Notes under the pieces: model-generated
Database searches by the model: none
What the model was told of the DNA's origin: nothing
Seen by the model: only the letters and a program-made list of their open reading frames with translations
In this document: positions 9,736 to 19,282 of the stretch, piece after piece
Position numbering within the stretch: the first letter of the stretch is position 1
How the letters are laid out: each line of letters begins with the position of its first letter
Translations under genes and position numbers: made by a program
DNA from: Romeriopsis navalis LEGE 11480
Lineage (GTDB): Bacteria > Cyanobacteriota > Cyanobacteriia > Leptolyngbyales > Leptolyngbyaceae
Assembly: GCF_015207035.1 (NCBI RefSeq)
Contig: NZ_JADEXQ010000007.1
Location: 42,688 to 106,687 of the forward strand
DNA length: 64,000 nucleotides
Reading direction: 5' to 3'

Positions 9736-11151
9736 ATGAACAATCAACCTTCGACACGGATGTTGCCACAATCGCTGAGTGACTTGGTTGCTGGCGATGA
9801 TGTACTGCTAGAACCAACGACACAGCTGGATTTGGCGACCTTGGATTTAGCCTGTCTGGGTGGAACGGTGACGATCGATGATTTACATCAATACGTGGCG
9901 GCTTTAGAGCAGCAACACCAGGAATTGCGGCAGGCCAAATCAGTGCAAGTCTGGTTTGAGGCGTTAGCGAAGATGACGCAGCACTTTCAAGCGAGTTTTG
10001 ATGAGACCAAGATTTTCAGCCAGATCTTGCCGGAGTTGGTGCAGGTTTTAGGCGGTGATGGCTGCGAGCTATCCCTCTACAACACAAGTGGCAGCTTAGT
10101 TTTGGTGCGTTATGAGTATGATGCAAGGCATTCGGCGAGGGTCCAACGGGTTGATTTCCCGCCCGAACCACCGAATGTCTGGAGTGAAATTACCCAATTT
10201 TCCGGCCATCATCCAGACTCTTCATTGGATATGTTTTCGCTGGTGGCACCGATTGCGGACGTGGATGGTTGTCTTGGCGTGCTGCAGTTGAAGCGGCGTG
10301 AGCAGGCATTTGGGTCGGCGGAGCAGCAGTTTATTGTACAGGTGATGGCGCAGTTGTCGATTGGGCTACGGCGGAATCGATTAGCGCAATTGAACCAGAC
10401 CCAAACGGTTGAGCTGAAGCACCTGAATCATTTGCAAGATGCGTTTTTAGGCACGGTGTCCTACGAGTTGCGGATTCCCCTGGCAAATATGCGTATGGCG
10501 ATTCAGATGATTACGCTAACGCTCAACCGGCCCGAGGCGGCGGCGATCTTATTACCGTCCGCATCATTGGATAAAGTGCAGCAGTATTTAGCGGTCTTGC
10601 ACCGAGAGTGCGACCGTGAGACGAAGCTGGTGCAGGATTTGTTGGATTTGCAGCAAGTCGATGCGGATATGCTGTCGTTGGTCATGGCGGCGATCGATTT
10701 GGCAGATTGGTTACCCTATGTCTTAAAGGGCTTTGGCAAGCGCGCGCGCGAACTCGACTTAACGCTGAATTACTCGATCGAGCCCGGTCTTCCGACGTTC
10801 ATGTCGGATCAAATTACGCTATCGCGAATTGTGACGGAGCTGGTGGGTAACGCCTGCAAGTTTACGCCCGTGGGTGGGTCGATCCAGGTGGATGTGTCGC
10901 AGCAACAGCAAGCGGGCCGATCACGGTTAGTGATTGCAGTAGAGAATACGGGCGTGGAAATCCCGATCGAAGAGCAAGGCCGGGTATTTGATCAGTTTTA
11001 TCGCGTGTCCCAGATGGATATTCGGCGCTTGGGCGGCATTGGCTTAGGCTTGGCCCTGGTGAAGCGTTTGGCGCAACGTCTGGGGGGTGATATTCAGTTG
11101 GTGAGCCATGATGGGATGACCCGTTTTTGGGTGGTACTTCCCCTATCGTGA
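9736..11151 (+). CDS. GAF-domain histidine-kinase-like protein with Tyr in place of the phospho-acceptor His
   Basis: A 471-residue soluble protein. A GAF-like sensor occupies about residues 60-215, then a HisKA-like dimerisation helix, then a full ATPase domain with N-box ELVGNACKFTP, G1 NTGVEIP and G2 GIGLGLALVKR. In the H-box the usual SHELRTPL is SYELRIPL: residue 243 is tyrosine (TAC, 10462-10464). As the rest of the fold looks intact, it may be a pseudokinase, an ATPase scaffold or a partner of another kinase. ATG 9736 (MNNQPSTR) was chosen over TTG 9697, which lies inside the upstream hairpin. No response regulator is adjacent. Confidence 0.85.
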   Translation: MNNQPSTRMLPQSLSDLVAGDDVLLEPTTQLDLATLDLACLGGTVTIDDLHQYVAALEQQHQELRQAKSVQVWFEALAKMTQHFQASFDETKIFSQILPELVQVLGGDGCELSLYNTSGSLVLVRYEYDARHSARVQRVDFPPEPPNVWSEITQFSGHHPDSSLDMFSLVAPIADVDGCLGVLQLKRREQAFGSAEQQFIVQVMAQLSIGLRRNRLAQLNQTQTVELKHLNHLQDAFLGTVSYELRIPLANMRMAIQMITLTLNRPEAAAILLPSASLDKVQQYLAVLHRECDRETKLVQDLLDLQQVDADMLSLVMAAIDLADWLPYVLKGFGKRARELDLTLNYSIEPGLPTFMSDQITLSRIVTELVGNACKFTPVGGSIQVDVSQQQQAGRSRLVIAVENTGVEIPIEEQGRVFDQFYRVSQMDIRRLGGIGLGLALVKRLAQRLGGDIQLVSHDGMTRFWVVLPLS

Positions 11152-11186
11152 CCGCGCTCAAGCCATTGTAGCGGCGATGGCTGACG

Positions 11187-11198
11187 CGCCTCGAGGCG
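11187..11198. repeat. Palindrome between convergent genes
   Basis: CGCCTCGAGGCG is a perfect 12-base palindrome inside a larger imperfect dyad that also includes AGCCAT/ATGGCT (about 11161-11182). It lies between the kinase-like gene and the convergent small gene and could terminate transcription, although no T-run follows. Confidence 0.4.
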
Positions 11199-11247
11199 TT
11201 CATCACGGCTAGTGAGTGGCAATTTTGACGGCAGTGGTCTTGTCTGA

Positions 11248-11568
11248 TTAGTAGGGATTGCAATCGATCGCGCGCAGATCGTTGCATTCAATATGTCGAG
11301 CCAAATCAATATCGCCGAATTGCTGACGGAGTTCTGCCGCAACTTTTGCTGGAATATTGGGAATGGGGTCGTTGGTTTTGTATTGCTTGAAGAGGCTGAG
11401 GGCAGTTACGGCTTCATTGGCCAGCCGTTGCCAGCCTTTACGACGATCGACTGGTTCGCCGTAGACAATTTCAGCTTGCTTGTATTCTTCCACTTGATCG
11501 TTGCACAAGTAGAGGCGCTCTTCAATGGCGGTATTAAGTTCGGTGATGGTTTGTGCTTGACTACTCAT
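11248..11568 (-). CDS. Hypothetical protein, 106 residues
   Basis: I do not recognise this protein. It is 106 residues, charged, predicted helical, with three cysteines (LCNDQ, ECND, DCNPY) and no membrane segment. Features such as EERLYLCNDQVEEYKQAE and a well-behaved codon pattern favour a real gene over a shadow. It is convergent with the kinase-like gene and otherwise isolated. A function cannot be assigned. Confidence 0.6.
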   Translation of the reverse strand: MSSQAQTITELNTAIEERLYLCNDQVEEYKQAEIVYGEPVDRRKGWQRLANEAVTALSLFKQYKTNDPIPNIPAKVAAELRQQFGDIDLARHIECNDLRAIDCNPY

Positions 11569-12005
11569 AGACTGCAGGAATCAACTGATTCCGAATATGC
11601 GATGGGCAATTGATCATCGATATCGTCACAGCGCGCCGCATGTGGCGTGGCTTTGTTCTGCATATGACGGTCGGTGATGAGCTAGCTCACCTGAGAGATA
11701 GCCGGAGCGGATGACCGATCTAGTCGCCCGATGTTCTGCGGCGCTGGATAGACGATCGGTTTTGGTAGCGTGACAGCAACAATTATACTGAGCGAGCAAA
11801 ATTACGGTGCCTTTACACCGACCATAGCATGGTCGTCAACTGATTGGCGTGTGGGTTACATGATATTGCGTCTCATATATGCCTCATATCAGCATTATGT
11901 GCAGAACTCAGCCAGTTCCAGGCTGCAATGACGGGACCGGCAGGGCATGATGCTCTCTGAGCCTTCCTGATTGTCGGATGTGCAATGGTGTGGAAGTCAG
12001 TTTGA
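11569..12005. other. Intergenic region, no gene seen
   Basis: These 437 bases lie between two minus-strand genes. A tight hairpin CGACCAT-AGC-ATGGTCG occupies 11819-11835 without a T-run. A minus-strand frame (11908-12192) overlaps the photolyase end and is discounted. Confidence 0.4.
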
Positions 12006-13466
12006 TCAACTCAGCGATGCGGATATGTCGGTGAGTTTGGCTTTTTGGGCGGCATAGCGGGCTTTGAATTCGCGTTGCTGGACGCTGTGATCGACGATTG
12101 GTTTGGGGTATCCGGCCCGAGCTAGATCGGATGCGTCGATGACACCACTGATGAGTTGGGCCGTTTCGACAGCACGTAGTTCGGGTATCCAATGACGAAT
12201 ATATTCAGCGTCGGCATCGAACTTTTTGGCTTGGCTCGCGGGGTTGAAAATTCGCAGTGGTTTGGGATCCATGCCGCTGGAGGCGCTCCATTGCCAGCCG
12301 CCGTTATTCGCTGACAGGTCACCATCGACCAGATGTTGCATAAAATATTTTTCACCTAAGCGCCAGTCGAGGATTAGGTCTTTGGTGAGGAAGCTGGCCA
12401 CAATCATGCGGCAGCGGTTGTGCATCCAGCCGGTTTCGTTGAGTTGCCGCATGGCGGCGTCAATGATTGGGTAGCCGGTGTGGCCTGCGCACCAAGCTTG
12501 GAAATGCGAGTCGTTATCTTCCCAGGGAAAGTTTTTGAAATGCTCGCGGTAGGGGCCATCGGCGAGTTCGGGGAAATGGAACATGACATGTTGGTAGAAT
12601 TCGCGCCAAGCAAGTTCTTGCTGCCATGTGCGAATTCCGGTGTGGGCTTCATCGCTGCGGGCTTGAGTGCGGGCAGCGATCGTGGCTTGCCAGATTGTGC
12701 GGATGCCGATCGTGCCAAACTTCAGGGCCGGACTGAGGGTGGAGGTGCCGGGTTGGGCGGGGAAATTACGGGCGTCGTCGTAGGCTTCGATGTGTTTGGC
12801 CGCAAAGTATTCCAGTGTCCTCTGGGCGGCGGTTTCGCCGGGTTCCAGGATTTGGCCGTTGTCCCAACTGAAGCCGAGGTCTTGGAGTGCAGGAATGGCG
12901 ATCGCGCCGTTTTTCTGTACGATTTCCTGTTGCTTATCGCTGAGTCCTTCGAGGCCCTGGAGTGCTGGATATGGATCGGCTTTATCCTTTGTTGCCCAGT
13001 TTTTCCAGAAGGGGCCGTAGACGGTGTAGGGGGCGCTTTTGGCTTTCGATACGATGTCGTAGGGGGTATGGAGCAGTTGGTCCCATTCGGTATGGGCGGC
13101 GATGCCAATTTCCTGTAGCGCTTTGATCATGGCATCGTCGCGCGTTTGGGCATAGGGTTCGACATCCCAATTCCAGAAGACGGCTTTGGCATCTAAGGCT
13201 TGAGCCAGACGCGGCAGTGCAGTGATCGGATTATCTTGCAGAAAAATTAAGTCACTGCCAGCGGCTTGGTAGCTGGCTTTGAGGGCTTTGAGGCTGCCGA
13301 GTAGATAATCGACCCGGACGGCGGCGATGTCTTCTGCCTGGAGAATTGCTGGATCGAAGCAGAAAATACCGACGACTTTGGCCGATCGTTGGCGGGCCAT
13401 GGCGAGGCCGATGTTGTCGCTGAGGCGCAGGTCGCGACGGTGCCAGAAAAGAATTAAATCAGCCAT
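12006..13466 (-). CDS. phr: Deoxyribodipyrimidine photolyase (class I CPD type)
   Basis: This light-driven flavoenzyme splits cyclobutane pyrimidine dimers in DNA. The 486-residue protein begins with the antenna domain (LILFWHRRDLRLSDN). It ends in the FAD domain with WREFYQHVM, GYPIIDAAMRQLNETGWMHN and ANNGGWQWSASSGMDPKPLR, landmarks of bacterial class I photolyases. The close match to CPD photolyases makes a cryptochrome role less likely. The antenna cofactor, perhaps 8-HDF in cyanobacteria, is not determined from sequence. It stands alone. Confidence 0.95.
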   Translation of the reverse strand: MADLILFWHRRDLRLSDNIGLAMARQRSAKVVGIFCFDPAILQAEDIAAVRVDYLLGSLKALKASYQAAGSDLIFLQDNPITALPRLAQALDAKAVFWNWDVEPYAQTRDDAMIKALQEIGIAAHTEWDQLLHTPYDIVSKAKSAPYTVYGPFWKNWATKDKADPYPALQGLEGLSDKQQEIVQKNGAIAIPALQDLGFSWDNGQILEPGETAAQRTLEYFAAKHIEAYDDARNFPAQPGTSTLSPALKFGTIGIRTIWQATIAARTQARSDEAHTGIRTWQQELAWREFYQHVMFHFPELADGPYREHFKNFPWEDNDSHFQAWCAGHTGYPIIDAAMRQLNETGWMHNRCRMIVASFLTKDLILDWRLGEKYFMQHLVDGDLSANNGGWQWSASSGMDPKPLRIFNPASQAKKFDADAEYIRHWIPELRAVETAQLISGVIDASDLARAGYPKPIVDHSVQQREFKARYAAQKAKLTDISASLS

Positions 13467-13672
13467 TGTTCGGGTCGATTAGGACAAATGCACGCATTAA
13501 TTTAGCATGGATATTATGGCTAAGTCGGCCCGATTTCGTAATTCTGGACAGGCTGATGCCTTCTAATCAACAAGAATTCAGTCCAGTTAAAAAATCTGTT
13601 TCCGGGAGCGCGCGTTTCGTCACGCACATCGGCTTGCGGCTAACCCATGGGTTATTTGTGGAAATCCGATGC

Positions 13673-14236
13673 CTATAAATATGGCTTTGCCAGCAGAAAT
13701 GCCGCCATCGACTTACCATCCGTCATCTCACCATTGAGAATCGCTGTTTCCACTTCATCCGGCGTCATCAGCACCACTTCAATGTCTTCATCCTCATCCT
13801 GCGTTGGGGGCACTTCTAGCTTGGTCAAATCAGTCGCAAGAAAGGCGTAAATAATTTCGTCAGAATAACCAGGGGCCAAGAAAAATTCTCCGAGTTTGCG
13901 CCAGGTTGTGCCAACGTAGCCGACTTCTTCTTGGATTTCCCGCTCGATCGTAGATTCGGGACTTTCACCGACTTCGATCGTCCCTGCTGGGAATTCCAAC
14001 AGTCGTCCTTGAGCCGCAAAGCGATATTGCCGCACGATCGCCAGTTTGCCATCGTTCGTTAAGGGGACGGCGAGGGCGCCACCAGGATGGCGGATACATT
14101 CCCAATCCCCCTCGGATTGGTTGGGGAGGCGGAGGCGATTGGCTTCAAAGTCAAATTTGCGGCCATGATAAATCAAGTTTTCGCGCAGCTTCTGCGGGGG
14201 TTCGGAACCGTAGGGCATGGTGTTTGACCGGCTCAT
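13673..14236 (-). CDS. NUDIX hydrolase (ADP-ribose pyrophosphatase-like)
   Basis: The NUDIX box is complete: G-TIEVG-E-SPESTIE-REIQEEVG. This family hydrolyses nucleoside diphosphates linked to another group. The overall layout, including RQYRFAAQGRLLEFPAGTIE, is that of ADP-sugar pyrophosphatases. The start at 14236 (MSRSNTMPYGSEPPQ) or 14218 (MPYGSEPPQ) is preferred to 14356, which would run back into folK. It follows folK by about 70 bases on the same strand and is likely cotranscribed. Confidence 0.88.
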   Translation of the reverse strand: MSRSNTMPYGSEPPQKLRENLIYHGRKFDFEANRLRLPNQSEGDWECIRHPGGALAVPLTNDGKLAIVRQYRFAAQGRLLEFPAGTIEVGESPESTIEREIQEEVGYVGTTWRKLGEFFLAPGYSDEIIYAFLATDLTKLEVPPTQDEDEDIEVVLMTPDEVETAILNGEMTDGKSMAAFLLAKPYL

Positions 14237-14306
14237 CCAGCTTGGGATGAGGATGATTGAGTGGACAGTTTTGGCATTCGAGCGGCTTGAGGCTAAGCCG
14301 CTGCGT

Positions 14307-14801
14307 TTAAGCCGTGGGATGAGCTTGCCGCACCCCAGTAGTATCGACTTGTTCAACTAACGTCGCAATGGCGAACTGAGATATCGGATCGATCCAGTGA
14401 GCCGCGATTTCGGCTAGGGGAATCAGGACAAAGGCCCGATCACCCATCCGGGGATGGGGAATTATCAAATCCGGCGATTCTAGGACTACATCGTCAAATA
14501 GCAGCAGATCTAAGTCAAGGGTCCGCGCCCCCCATCGCTCCCGGCGGATACGGCCAAATTGATTTTCAACTTCCAGCAACGTTTGCATTAACTGCGGCGG
14601 CGTCAGGCTGGTTTGCAAAATTGCACAACCGTTGATGTAGTCGGGTTGTGGGGGGCCGATTGCCTTAGTGAGATACCAGCTAGAACATTGCTCAACCCTG
14701 ATTTGTGGCGTTTGATCGAGCGTCTTGATCGCCGCTTCGAGGGTGGCTTCGGGGTCGCCGAGGTTGGCTCCGAGGGCAATGGCGCAGCGCGATTGGTTCA
14801 T
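14307..14801 (-). CDS. folK: 2-amino-4-hydroxy-6-hydroxymethyldihydropteridine pyrophosphokinase
   Basis: FolK transfers pyrophosphate from ATP to hydroxymethyldihydropterin in folate synthesis. The signatures IALGANLGDP, YINGCAILQT, RRERWGARTLDLDLLLFDD and IPHPRMGDRAFVLIPLAEIA are all present. I prefer ATG 14801 (MNQSRCAIALGANLGD, 164 residues) to ATG 14813, because the family starts close to the glycine-rich strand. The gene is divergent from the cysteine desulfurase, with about 95 bases between starts. Confidence 0.93.
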   Translation of the reverse strand: MNQSRCAIALGANLGDPEATLEAAIKTLDQTPQIRVEQCSSWYLTKAIGPPQPDYINGCAILQTSLTPPQLMQTLLEVENQFGRIRRERWGARTLDLDLLLFDDVVLESPDLIIPHPRMGDRAFVLIPLAEIAAHWIDPISQFAIATLVEQVDTTGVRQAHPTA

Positions 14802-14897
14802 TCCATCTTCCAACCGCGATTGAGTTCGGGGCTGGTCAGCTCAAAGTACGTAGTCCATCATAGAAGATGCGATTACTACTGGGAATGCCTCCGGCGA

Positions 14898-16049
14898 ATG
14901 AGTAAACCAATCTATCTGGATGCCCACAGCACAACCCCGGTTGACGATCGGGTGCTGGAAGTGATGTTGCCGTTTTTTACTGAGCATTTTGGCAATCCGG
15001 CGAGTACCACCCATGAGTATGGCTGGGCGGCGGAGTCGGCGGTCAAGCGATCGCGCGCGATCATTGCGGCGGCGATCGGGGCGGACCCAACGGAAATCGC
15101 CTTTACCAGTGGGGCAACGGAAGCGAATAATTTGGCGATTAAGGGTGTGGCAGAAGCGCATCACTCGCGGGGACGACATATTGTCACGGTCGCGACGGAG
15201 CATAATGCGGTGCTTGATCCTTGCCGATATTTGGAGTCTTTAGGATTCGAAATCACGATTCTGCCAGTGTTATCGGACGGTTTGGTTGACTTAGAAAAGC
15301 TGGAACCAGCGCTTCGGGATGACACGATTTTGGTGTCGGTGATGGCGGCGAATAACGAAATTGGTGTATTGCAACCGATCACCCAAATCGGTCAACTCTG
15401 CCACGATCGTGGCATTTTCTTCCACACGGATGCGGCCCAAGCGATCGGCAAAATTCCCTTAAATGTCCAGCAGCAAAATATTGATTTGATGTCGCTAACG
15501 GCGCATAAGATTTATGGGCCAAAGGGCATTGGGGCGTTGTACGTGCGGCGACGCAATCCACGGGTGACGATTGCCCCGCAGTTGCATGGGGGCGGCCATG
15601 AACGCGGGATGCGATCGGGGACTTTGGCCGCGCCGCAAATCGTGGGCTTGGCCAAGGCAATTGAGCTTGGCGTAGAGCTGATGGTTGAAGATAATGCGCG
15701 AATGCTCGCGCTGCGTGATCAGCTTTGGCAGCAGATACAGGCGTTAGATGGCGTCTCACTGAATGGTCATCCGACCCAGCGGTTAGCCGGCAATCTCAAT
15801 GTCAGTGTGGCGGGCGTCGAAGGGAATGCCTTGTTGATGGGATTACGATCGGCAATGGCCATCTCGTCGGGTTCCGCTTGCACATCGGCGAAGATTGAAC
15901 CTTCCCACGTGTTGCAGGCCATGGGTGTGGCGGATGAATTAGCGTTTGCTTCAGTGCGGTTTGGGATTGGGCGTTTTAATATTGCGACTGAGATCGATCA
16001 AGCCGCCCAGGCGTTTGCGTCAACCGTGAATCACTTAAGAGCTGGCTAG
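14898..16049 (+). CDS. Cysteine desulfurase (NifS/IscS family)
   Basis: This PLP enzyme takes sulfur from cysteine for iron-sulfur clusters and other thio-cofactors. The PLP lysine is in TAHKIYGPKG (Lys204) and the persulfide cysteine is in SSGSACTSAK (Cys328). The long loop around that cysteine marks group I (IscS/NifS). The chosen start ATG 14898 (MSKPIYLDAHSTTPVDD) gives 383 residues and matches the family; longer upstream reading frame into folK is not coding. No iscU or iscA is adjacent. Confidence 0.93.
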   Translation: MSKPIYLDAHSTTPVDDRVLEVMLPFFTEHFGNPASTTHEYGWAAESAVKRSRAIIAAAIGADPTEIAFTSGATEANNLAIKGVAEAHHSRGRHIVTVATEHNAVLDPCRYLESLGFEITILPVLSDGLVDLEKLEPALRDDTILVSVMAANNEIGVLQPITQIGQLCHDRGIFFHTDAAQAIGKIPLNVQQQNIDLMSLTAHKIYGPKGIGALYVRRRNPRVTIAPQLHGGGHERGMRSGTLAAPQIVGLAKAIELGVELMVEDNARMLALRDQLWQQIQALDGVSLNGHPTQRLAGNLNVSVAGVEGNALLMGLRSAMAISSGSACTSAKIEPSHVLQAMGVADELAFASVRFGIGRFNIATEIDQAAQAFASTVNHLRAG

Positions 16050-16399
16050 ATGAGCAATATTGATAGTTCATTAGCATTGGCAATGGTCTGGCTCGATAAC
16101 GAACTGCCGCTTGGATCACGCAGCATGACTGTTTGAAGTCAGTGTGATGTTGGATTCAAACGGCCTGGGATCGGGCGGTATTAGAAGTGTTGTACAGTAC
16201 CTAAAGCCTTGTCAAAGGTGGTTTCCATCTTTAACCCGGTTGAATATAAAGATGCAATTAGTAGTACTTAAGTGGATGTGCTAAATCAATAAATTTTTCC
16301 CAGAGATACTTGTGTCAAACGATAATCTCTGCGTAAATTAAAATACTATGCATTCCTAAGTTTGTAATTGCCCTATTTAATTCGTTAATCATTTGTCCT
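16050..16399. other. Intergenic region, no gene seen
   Basis: About 350 bases, noticeably AT-rich toward the right, ahead of the membrane glycosyltransferase gene. It probably contains that gene's promoter. No structure stands out. Confidence 0.4.
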
Positions 16400-17998
16400 A
16401 TGACTCAATTACCCGGATTGCGGCGTCGAAAGTTCATAGGCTTTCTGCTCGTTTTGACGGTGGCTGTGCTGTTACGTTGTGCACATGTTGATAACAAAGT
16501 GTTTTGGGGGGATGAAGTCTACTCTTCACTCCGTGTATTTGGTCATACGACGGCCCAGATGCATCGCCAAATTGCGATGGGTCAGTCGGTTGCCGCGCCG
16601 GAGCTGCAGCAATTTCAGCAACGATCGCCGGATAAAAACATTGATGCGGTTGTCAATGCTCTGATTGCCGAAGATTCGCATTTGCCGCCGTTATATTTTC
16701 TGTTGTTGCGAGTGTGGGCCGATTGGTTTGGCGCCTCGGCGATCGCGATTCGCAGTTTGTCCGTGCTGTTTAGTTTGATTACTTTGCCGGTGATCTACTG
16801 GCTGGCCATAGAGTTGTTTGGACGGACCCAAATCGCGATGCTCGCCGTCGTGTTGTCGGCGGTCTCGCCGATGCAACTGCTCTTTGCCCAGGAAGGCCGA
16901 TTCTACAGCTTTTGGACATTGACAACGACGTTAGCCGCGGCGACGCTATTGCGCGCTTTGCGGTTGGGGCGCTGGCACAATTGGGGCCAGTTTGCGTTAG
17001 CGGCCAGTGCGCTGCTGTATAGTCATTTGCTGGGTATGGTGACCTTGGCTGGCTATGGGCTGTATGTGTTGATCATGACTTGGCGACGCAATTGGCATGC
17101 GCTGCAACGCTTTATCCTGGCGATGACTGTAGCCGCCTTGAGCTTTGCCCCATGGTTCTGGATCTTTCTGACTAGTGCGAAAGACGAACCGACAGAATTT
17201 AAAGATGCCTTACCCAGTGTGACAGCCGCGATCAAGAATCTCTTTTTTGTGATTAGCCGCTCGTTTGCTGACTTTAATTTAGATGCAACGGCATTACCGT
17301 GGCAGTCTATTGCGGTGAGTCTGTGCTCTTGGTCGATCGTGGCGTTATTGGGCTTTGCGATCTACCGCTTGATGTGGCAGTCGAAATTGCGATCGTGGCT
17401 CTTTATTGTGCTGCTGTTGTGCGTCACCCTGCTGCCCGTGTTGCCATTGAGTTTAAAGTCGGCCTTACCTCCGCGTTACTTAGTGCCATCCTATGTGGCG
17501 TTACCCCTGATCTTGGCGGCGGCGTTAGGAACGCCAGGGATGTTAAGGCGCTGGGTAAAAATTGGGTTGGTGGGGTTTTTAGTCACAGTGGGTTTATTTT
17601 CCTGTGCGACGATCGTCAACGCGGAAACTTGGTGGAACAAAGAATATAGCAACTGTAATTTGCCAATCGCGGCGCAGCTCCGTCAGTCGTCGCGGCCCTT
17701 GGTGGTGAGTGATGGTGATGGCCGTGGCACCTTCGACCATGCGTTGAGTAATGTCGTCTCCCTAGCCCGACTAGCGCCGCCGGAAACCCAATTTCAAGTG
17801 TTTCTCGAAACCCAGTTGCCCGACCGGATTGAATTGGCCGAAGGCATGAGCGATCGCTTCTTGGTCACGCCTTCAGCGGCGCTGCTGACGCAACTACAAA
17901 AGCAATATCCGGGACAGGTAAAACCGCTAATTGCGGGAGCCGAGGGTTATCGCAATCCATCGAATTATTGCTTGTGGCGCTTGCCTGCTGACGAATAG
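16400..17998 (+). CDS. GT-C type membrane glycosyltransferase (GT39/ArnT-like)
   Basis: A 532-residue protein with about ten hydrophobic helices. The first periplasmic loop after helix 1 carries WGDEVYS, matching the acidic catalytic pair of polyprenol-dependent GT-C enzymes. The large C-terminal soluble part ends at a C-terminal CLWRLPADE. Such enzymes use lipid-linked sugars at the outer face of the membrane. The position beside an exopolysaccharide locus suggests it decorates a polysaccharide or lipid. Donor and acceptor cannot be inferred. It is convergent with the next gene. Confidence 0.8.
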   Translation: MTQLPGLRRRKFIGFLLVLTVAVLLRCAHVDNKVFWGDEVYSSLRVFGHTTAQMHRQIAMGQSVAAPELQQFQQRSPDKNIDAVVNALIAEDSHLPPLYFLLLRVWADWFGASAIAIRSLSVLFSLITLPVIYWLAIELFGRTQIAMLAVVLSAVSPMQLLFAQEGRFYSFWTLTTTLAAATLLRALRLGRWHNWGQFALAASALLYSHLLGMVTLAGYGLYVLIMTWRRNWHALQRFILAMTVAALSFAPWFWIFLTSAKDEPTEFKDALPSVTAAIKNLFFVISRSFADFNLDATALPWQSIAVSLCSWSIVALLGFAIYRLMWQSKLRSWLFIVLLLCVTLLPVLPLSLKSALPPRYLVPSYVALPLILAAALGTPGMLRRWVKIGLVGFLVTVGLFSCATIVNAETWWNKEYSNCNLPIAAQLRQSSRPLVVSDGDGRGTFDHALSNVVSLARLAPPETQFQVFLETQLPDRIELAEGMSDRFLVTPSAALLTQLQKQYPGQVKPLIAGAEGYRNPSNYCLWRLPADE

Positions 17999-18008
17999 GC
18001 GTTAATTG

Positions 18009-18026
18009 TGGGCGGTGCGCCGCCCA
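18009..18026. terminator. GC-rich hairpin between convergent genes
   Basis: TGGGCGG-TGCG-CCGCCCA forms a seven-base-pair stem with a four-base loop. It lies between the stop of the rightward GT-C gene (17998) and the stop of the leftward GT4 gene (18036). No long T-run follows, so termination is inferred from position. Confidence 0.5.
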
Positions 18027-18035
18027 GGATGCAGT

Positions 18036-19223
18036 TTAAGGTTGCGGTGAGATTTGGATTGCTTGCATAGCGTCACTGATTTCCTGGAAGAACCGCTGTT
18101 CACGATCGTGTTGCCAATCCTGGGCCGTCGTAATGGCGCCGGTCACAGCTGCTGGGCTGTCATTAGCGGCAATCATTGCCATTAATTCGGTGGCAAACTC
18201 TGGGCCTTCGCTGGCAATCCGCACGGTGGCGGGTGGTTGTGCAATGCCGCGCATGGCGACGGGGGTGCCGACGATCATTGCCCCGGAGGCGATCGCATCC
18301 AGGGTTTTGATCTGAATGCCGCCACCGCTGAGGGTCGGAATTGCCATGACCTTAGCGGCTGACATAAATGCTTGGGCACTATCAACGAACCCTTCATAGG
18401 TGACGTTAGGATATTTGCCACTCAGCCACTCGATGCCGCGCCCGGCGACATGGATTGATACAGCGGCTGGCAGTTGGGGATAGACTTCCGCCAAAAACCA
18501 CTCAAGACCTTCTAAATTTGGTTTCCACGACCAACTGCCAATAATCCCGATATCAAACTGTTTCGGGCTGGAATTATGGGCGGATGGCGCGACAAAGCCC
18601 GACGGGAGACTCACGGGCATGACTTTGCCCAGTGCCGGAATCTTACTGAAGTAATCGGCATCAAATTCCGTCAAGGTCCAGGTTTGAGTGACGGTCCGAC
18701 CCAACTTCACTTCCATTTGCTCCATACGTTTGGCCTCGCGCTGATACACCCAGCGGCTAAGCCAATTACGTGCGTTGCGATAGTGCTGAAGATACATATC
18801 GTGTTCGAGGTTATGGGCGACGAATACCACCGGATAGCGTCCGCCCACGGTTTCCATCAACCAGCCGAGTTGGGCGTGATCAATGACGATCGCGTCGTAA
18901 TGCTGCTGCACTAATTGGGTTTTGAGCTGCTCGATATAGTCGCGGGAAATATACTTCGCGGCGGAATAGGGCAGGCGTTTGAGTAGGCTGAGGGCAAACC
19001 AACCAATGGCCTGAAATTTCGCTTGCTTTGTTTCAACGGCCCGATCGGCGACCATGACTTCGTGGCTAGCAACGGGGCAGGTGCCATCTTCATGGCGTCC
19101 GTAGCCCACGACCGTGACGTTGCATTGATTGTGTTGCAGGGCTTCGACAAAATTTTGCGAAGCAATCTCACTGCCATGCAGTTTACGTGCGGGAAGCACT
19201 GTGGTGAGGAAAAGAACGTTCAT
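18036..19223 (-). CDS. Glycosyltransferase, GT4-like fold
   Basis: A 395-residue GT-B enzyme. The N-terminal half has LFLTTVLPARKLHGSE and VIDHAQLGWLMETV, the C-terminal half IGIIGSWSWKPNLEGLEWFL and a donor-site region GGGIQIKTLDAIASGAMIVGTP. It presumably transfers a sugar during repeat-unit assembly on the cytoplasmic face. It is the last gene of the leftward exopolysaccharide block. The specific sugar is unknown. Confidence 0.85.
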   Translation of the reverse strand: MNVLFLTTVLPARKLHGSEIASQNFVEALQHNQCNVTVVGYGRHEDGTCPVASHEVMVADRAVETKQAKFQAIGWFALSLLKRLPYSAAKYISRDYIEQLKTQLVQQHYDAIVIDHAQLGWLMETVGGRYPVVFVAHNLEHDMYLQHYRNARNWLSRWVYQREAKRMEQMEVKLGRTVTQTWTLTEFDADYFSKIPALGKVMPVSLPSGFVAPSAHNSSPKQFDIGIIGSWSWKPNLEGLEWFLAEVYPQLPAAVSIHVAGRGIEWLSGKYPNVTYEGFVDSAQAFMSAAKVMAIPTLSGGGIQIKTLDAIASGAMIVGTPVAMRGIAQPPATVRIASEGPEFATELMAMIAANDSPAAVTGAITTAQDWQHDREQRFFQEISDAMQAIQISPQP

Positions 19224-19282
19224 AAATCACACAGGAAAAATCACACAGAGAAGCAGGATAAGCAAATGCACGTTCAGGCGAA

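Noticed and set aside
12420..13118. 232-codon plus-strand frame opposite the photolyase gene
   Set aside because: It lies within a clear photolyase and its Gly/Val-rich translation shows no motif.
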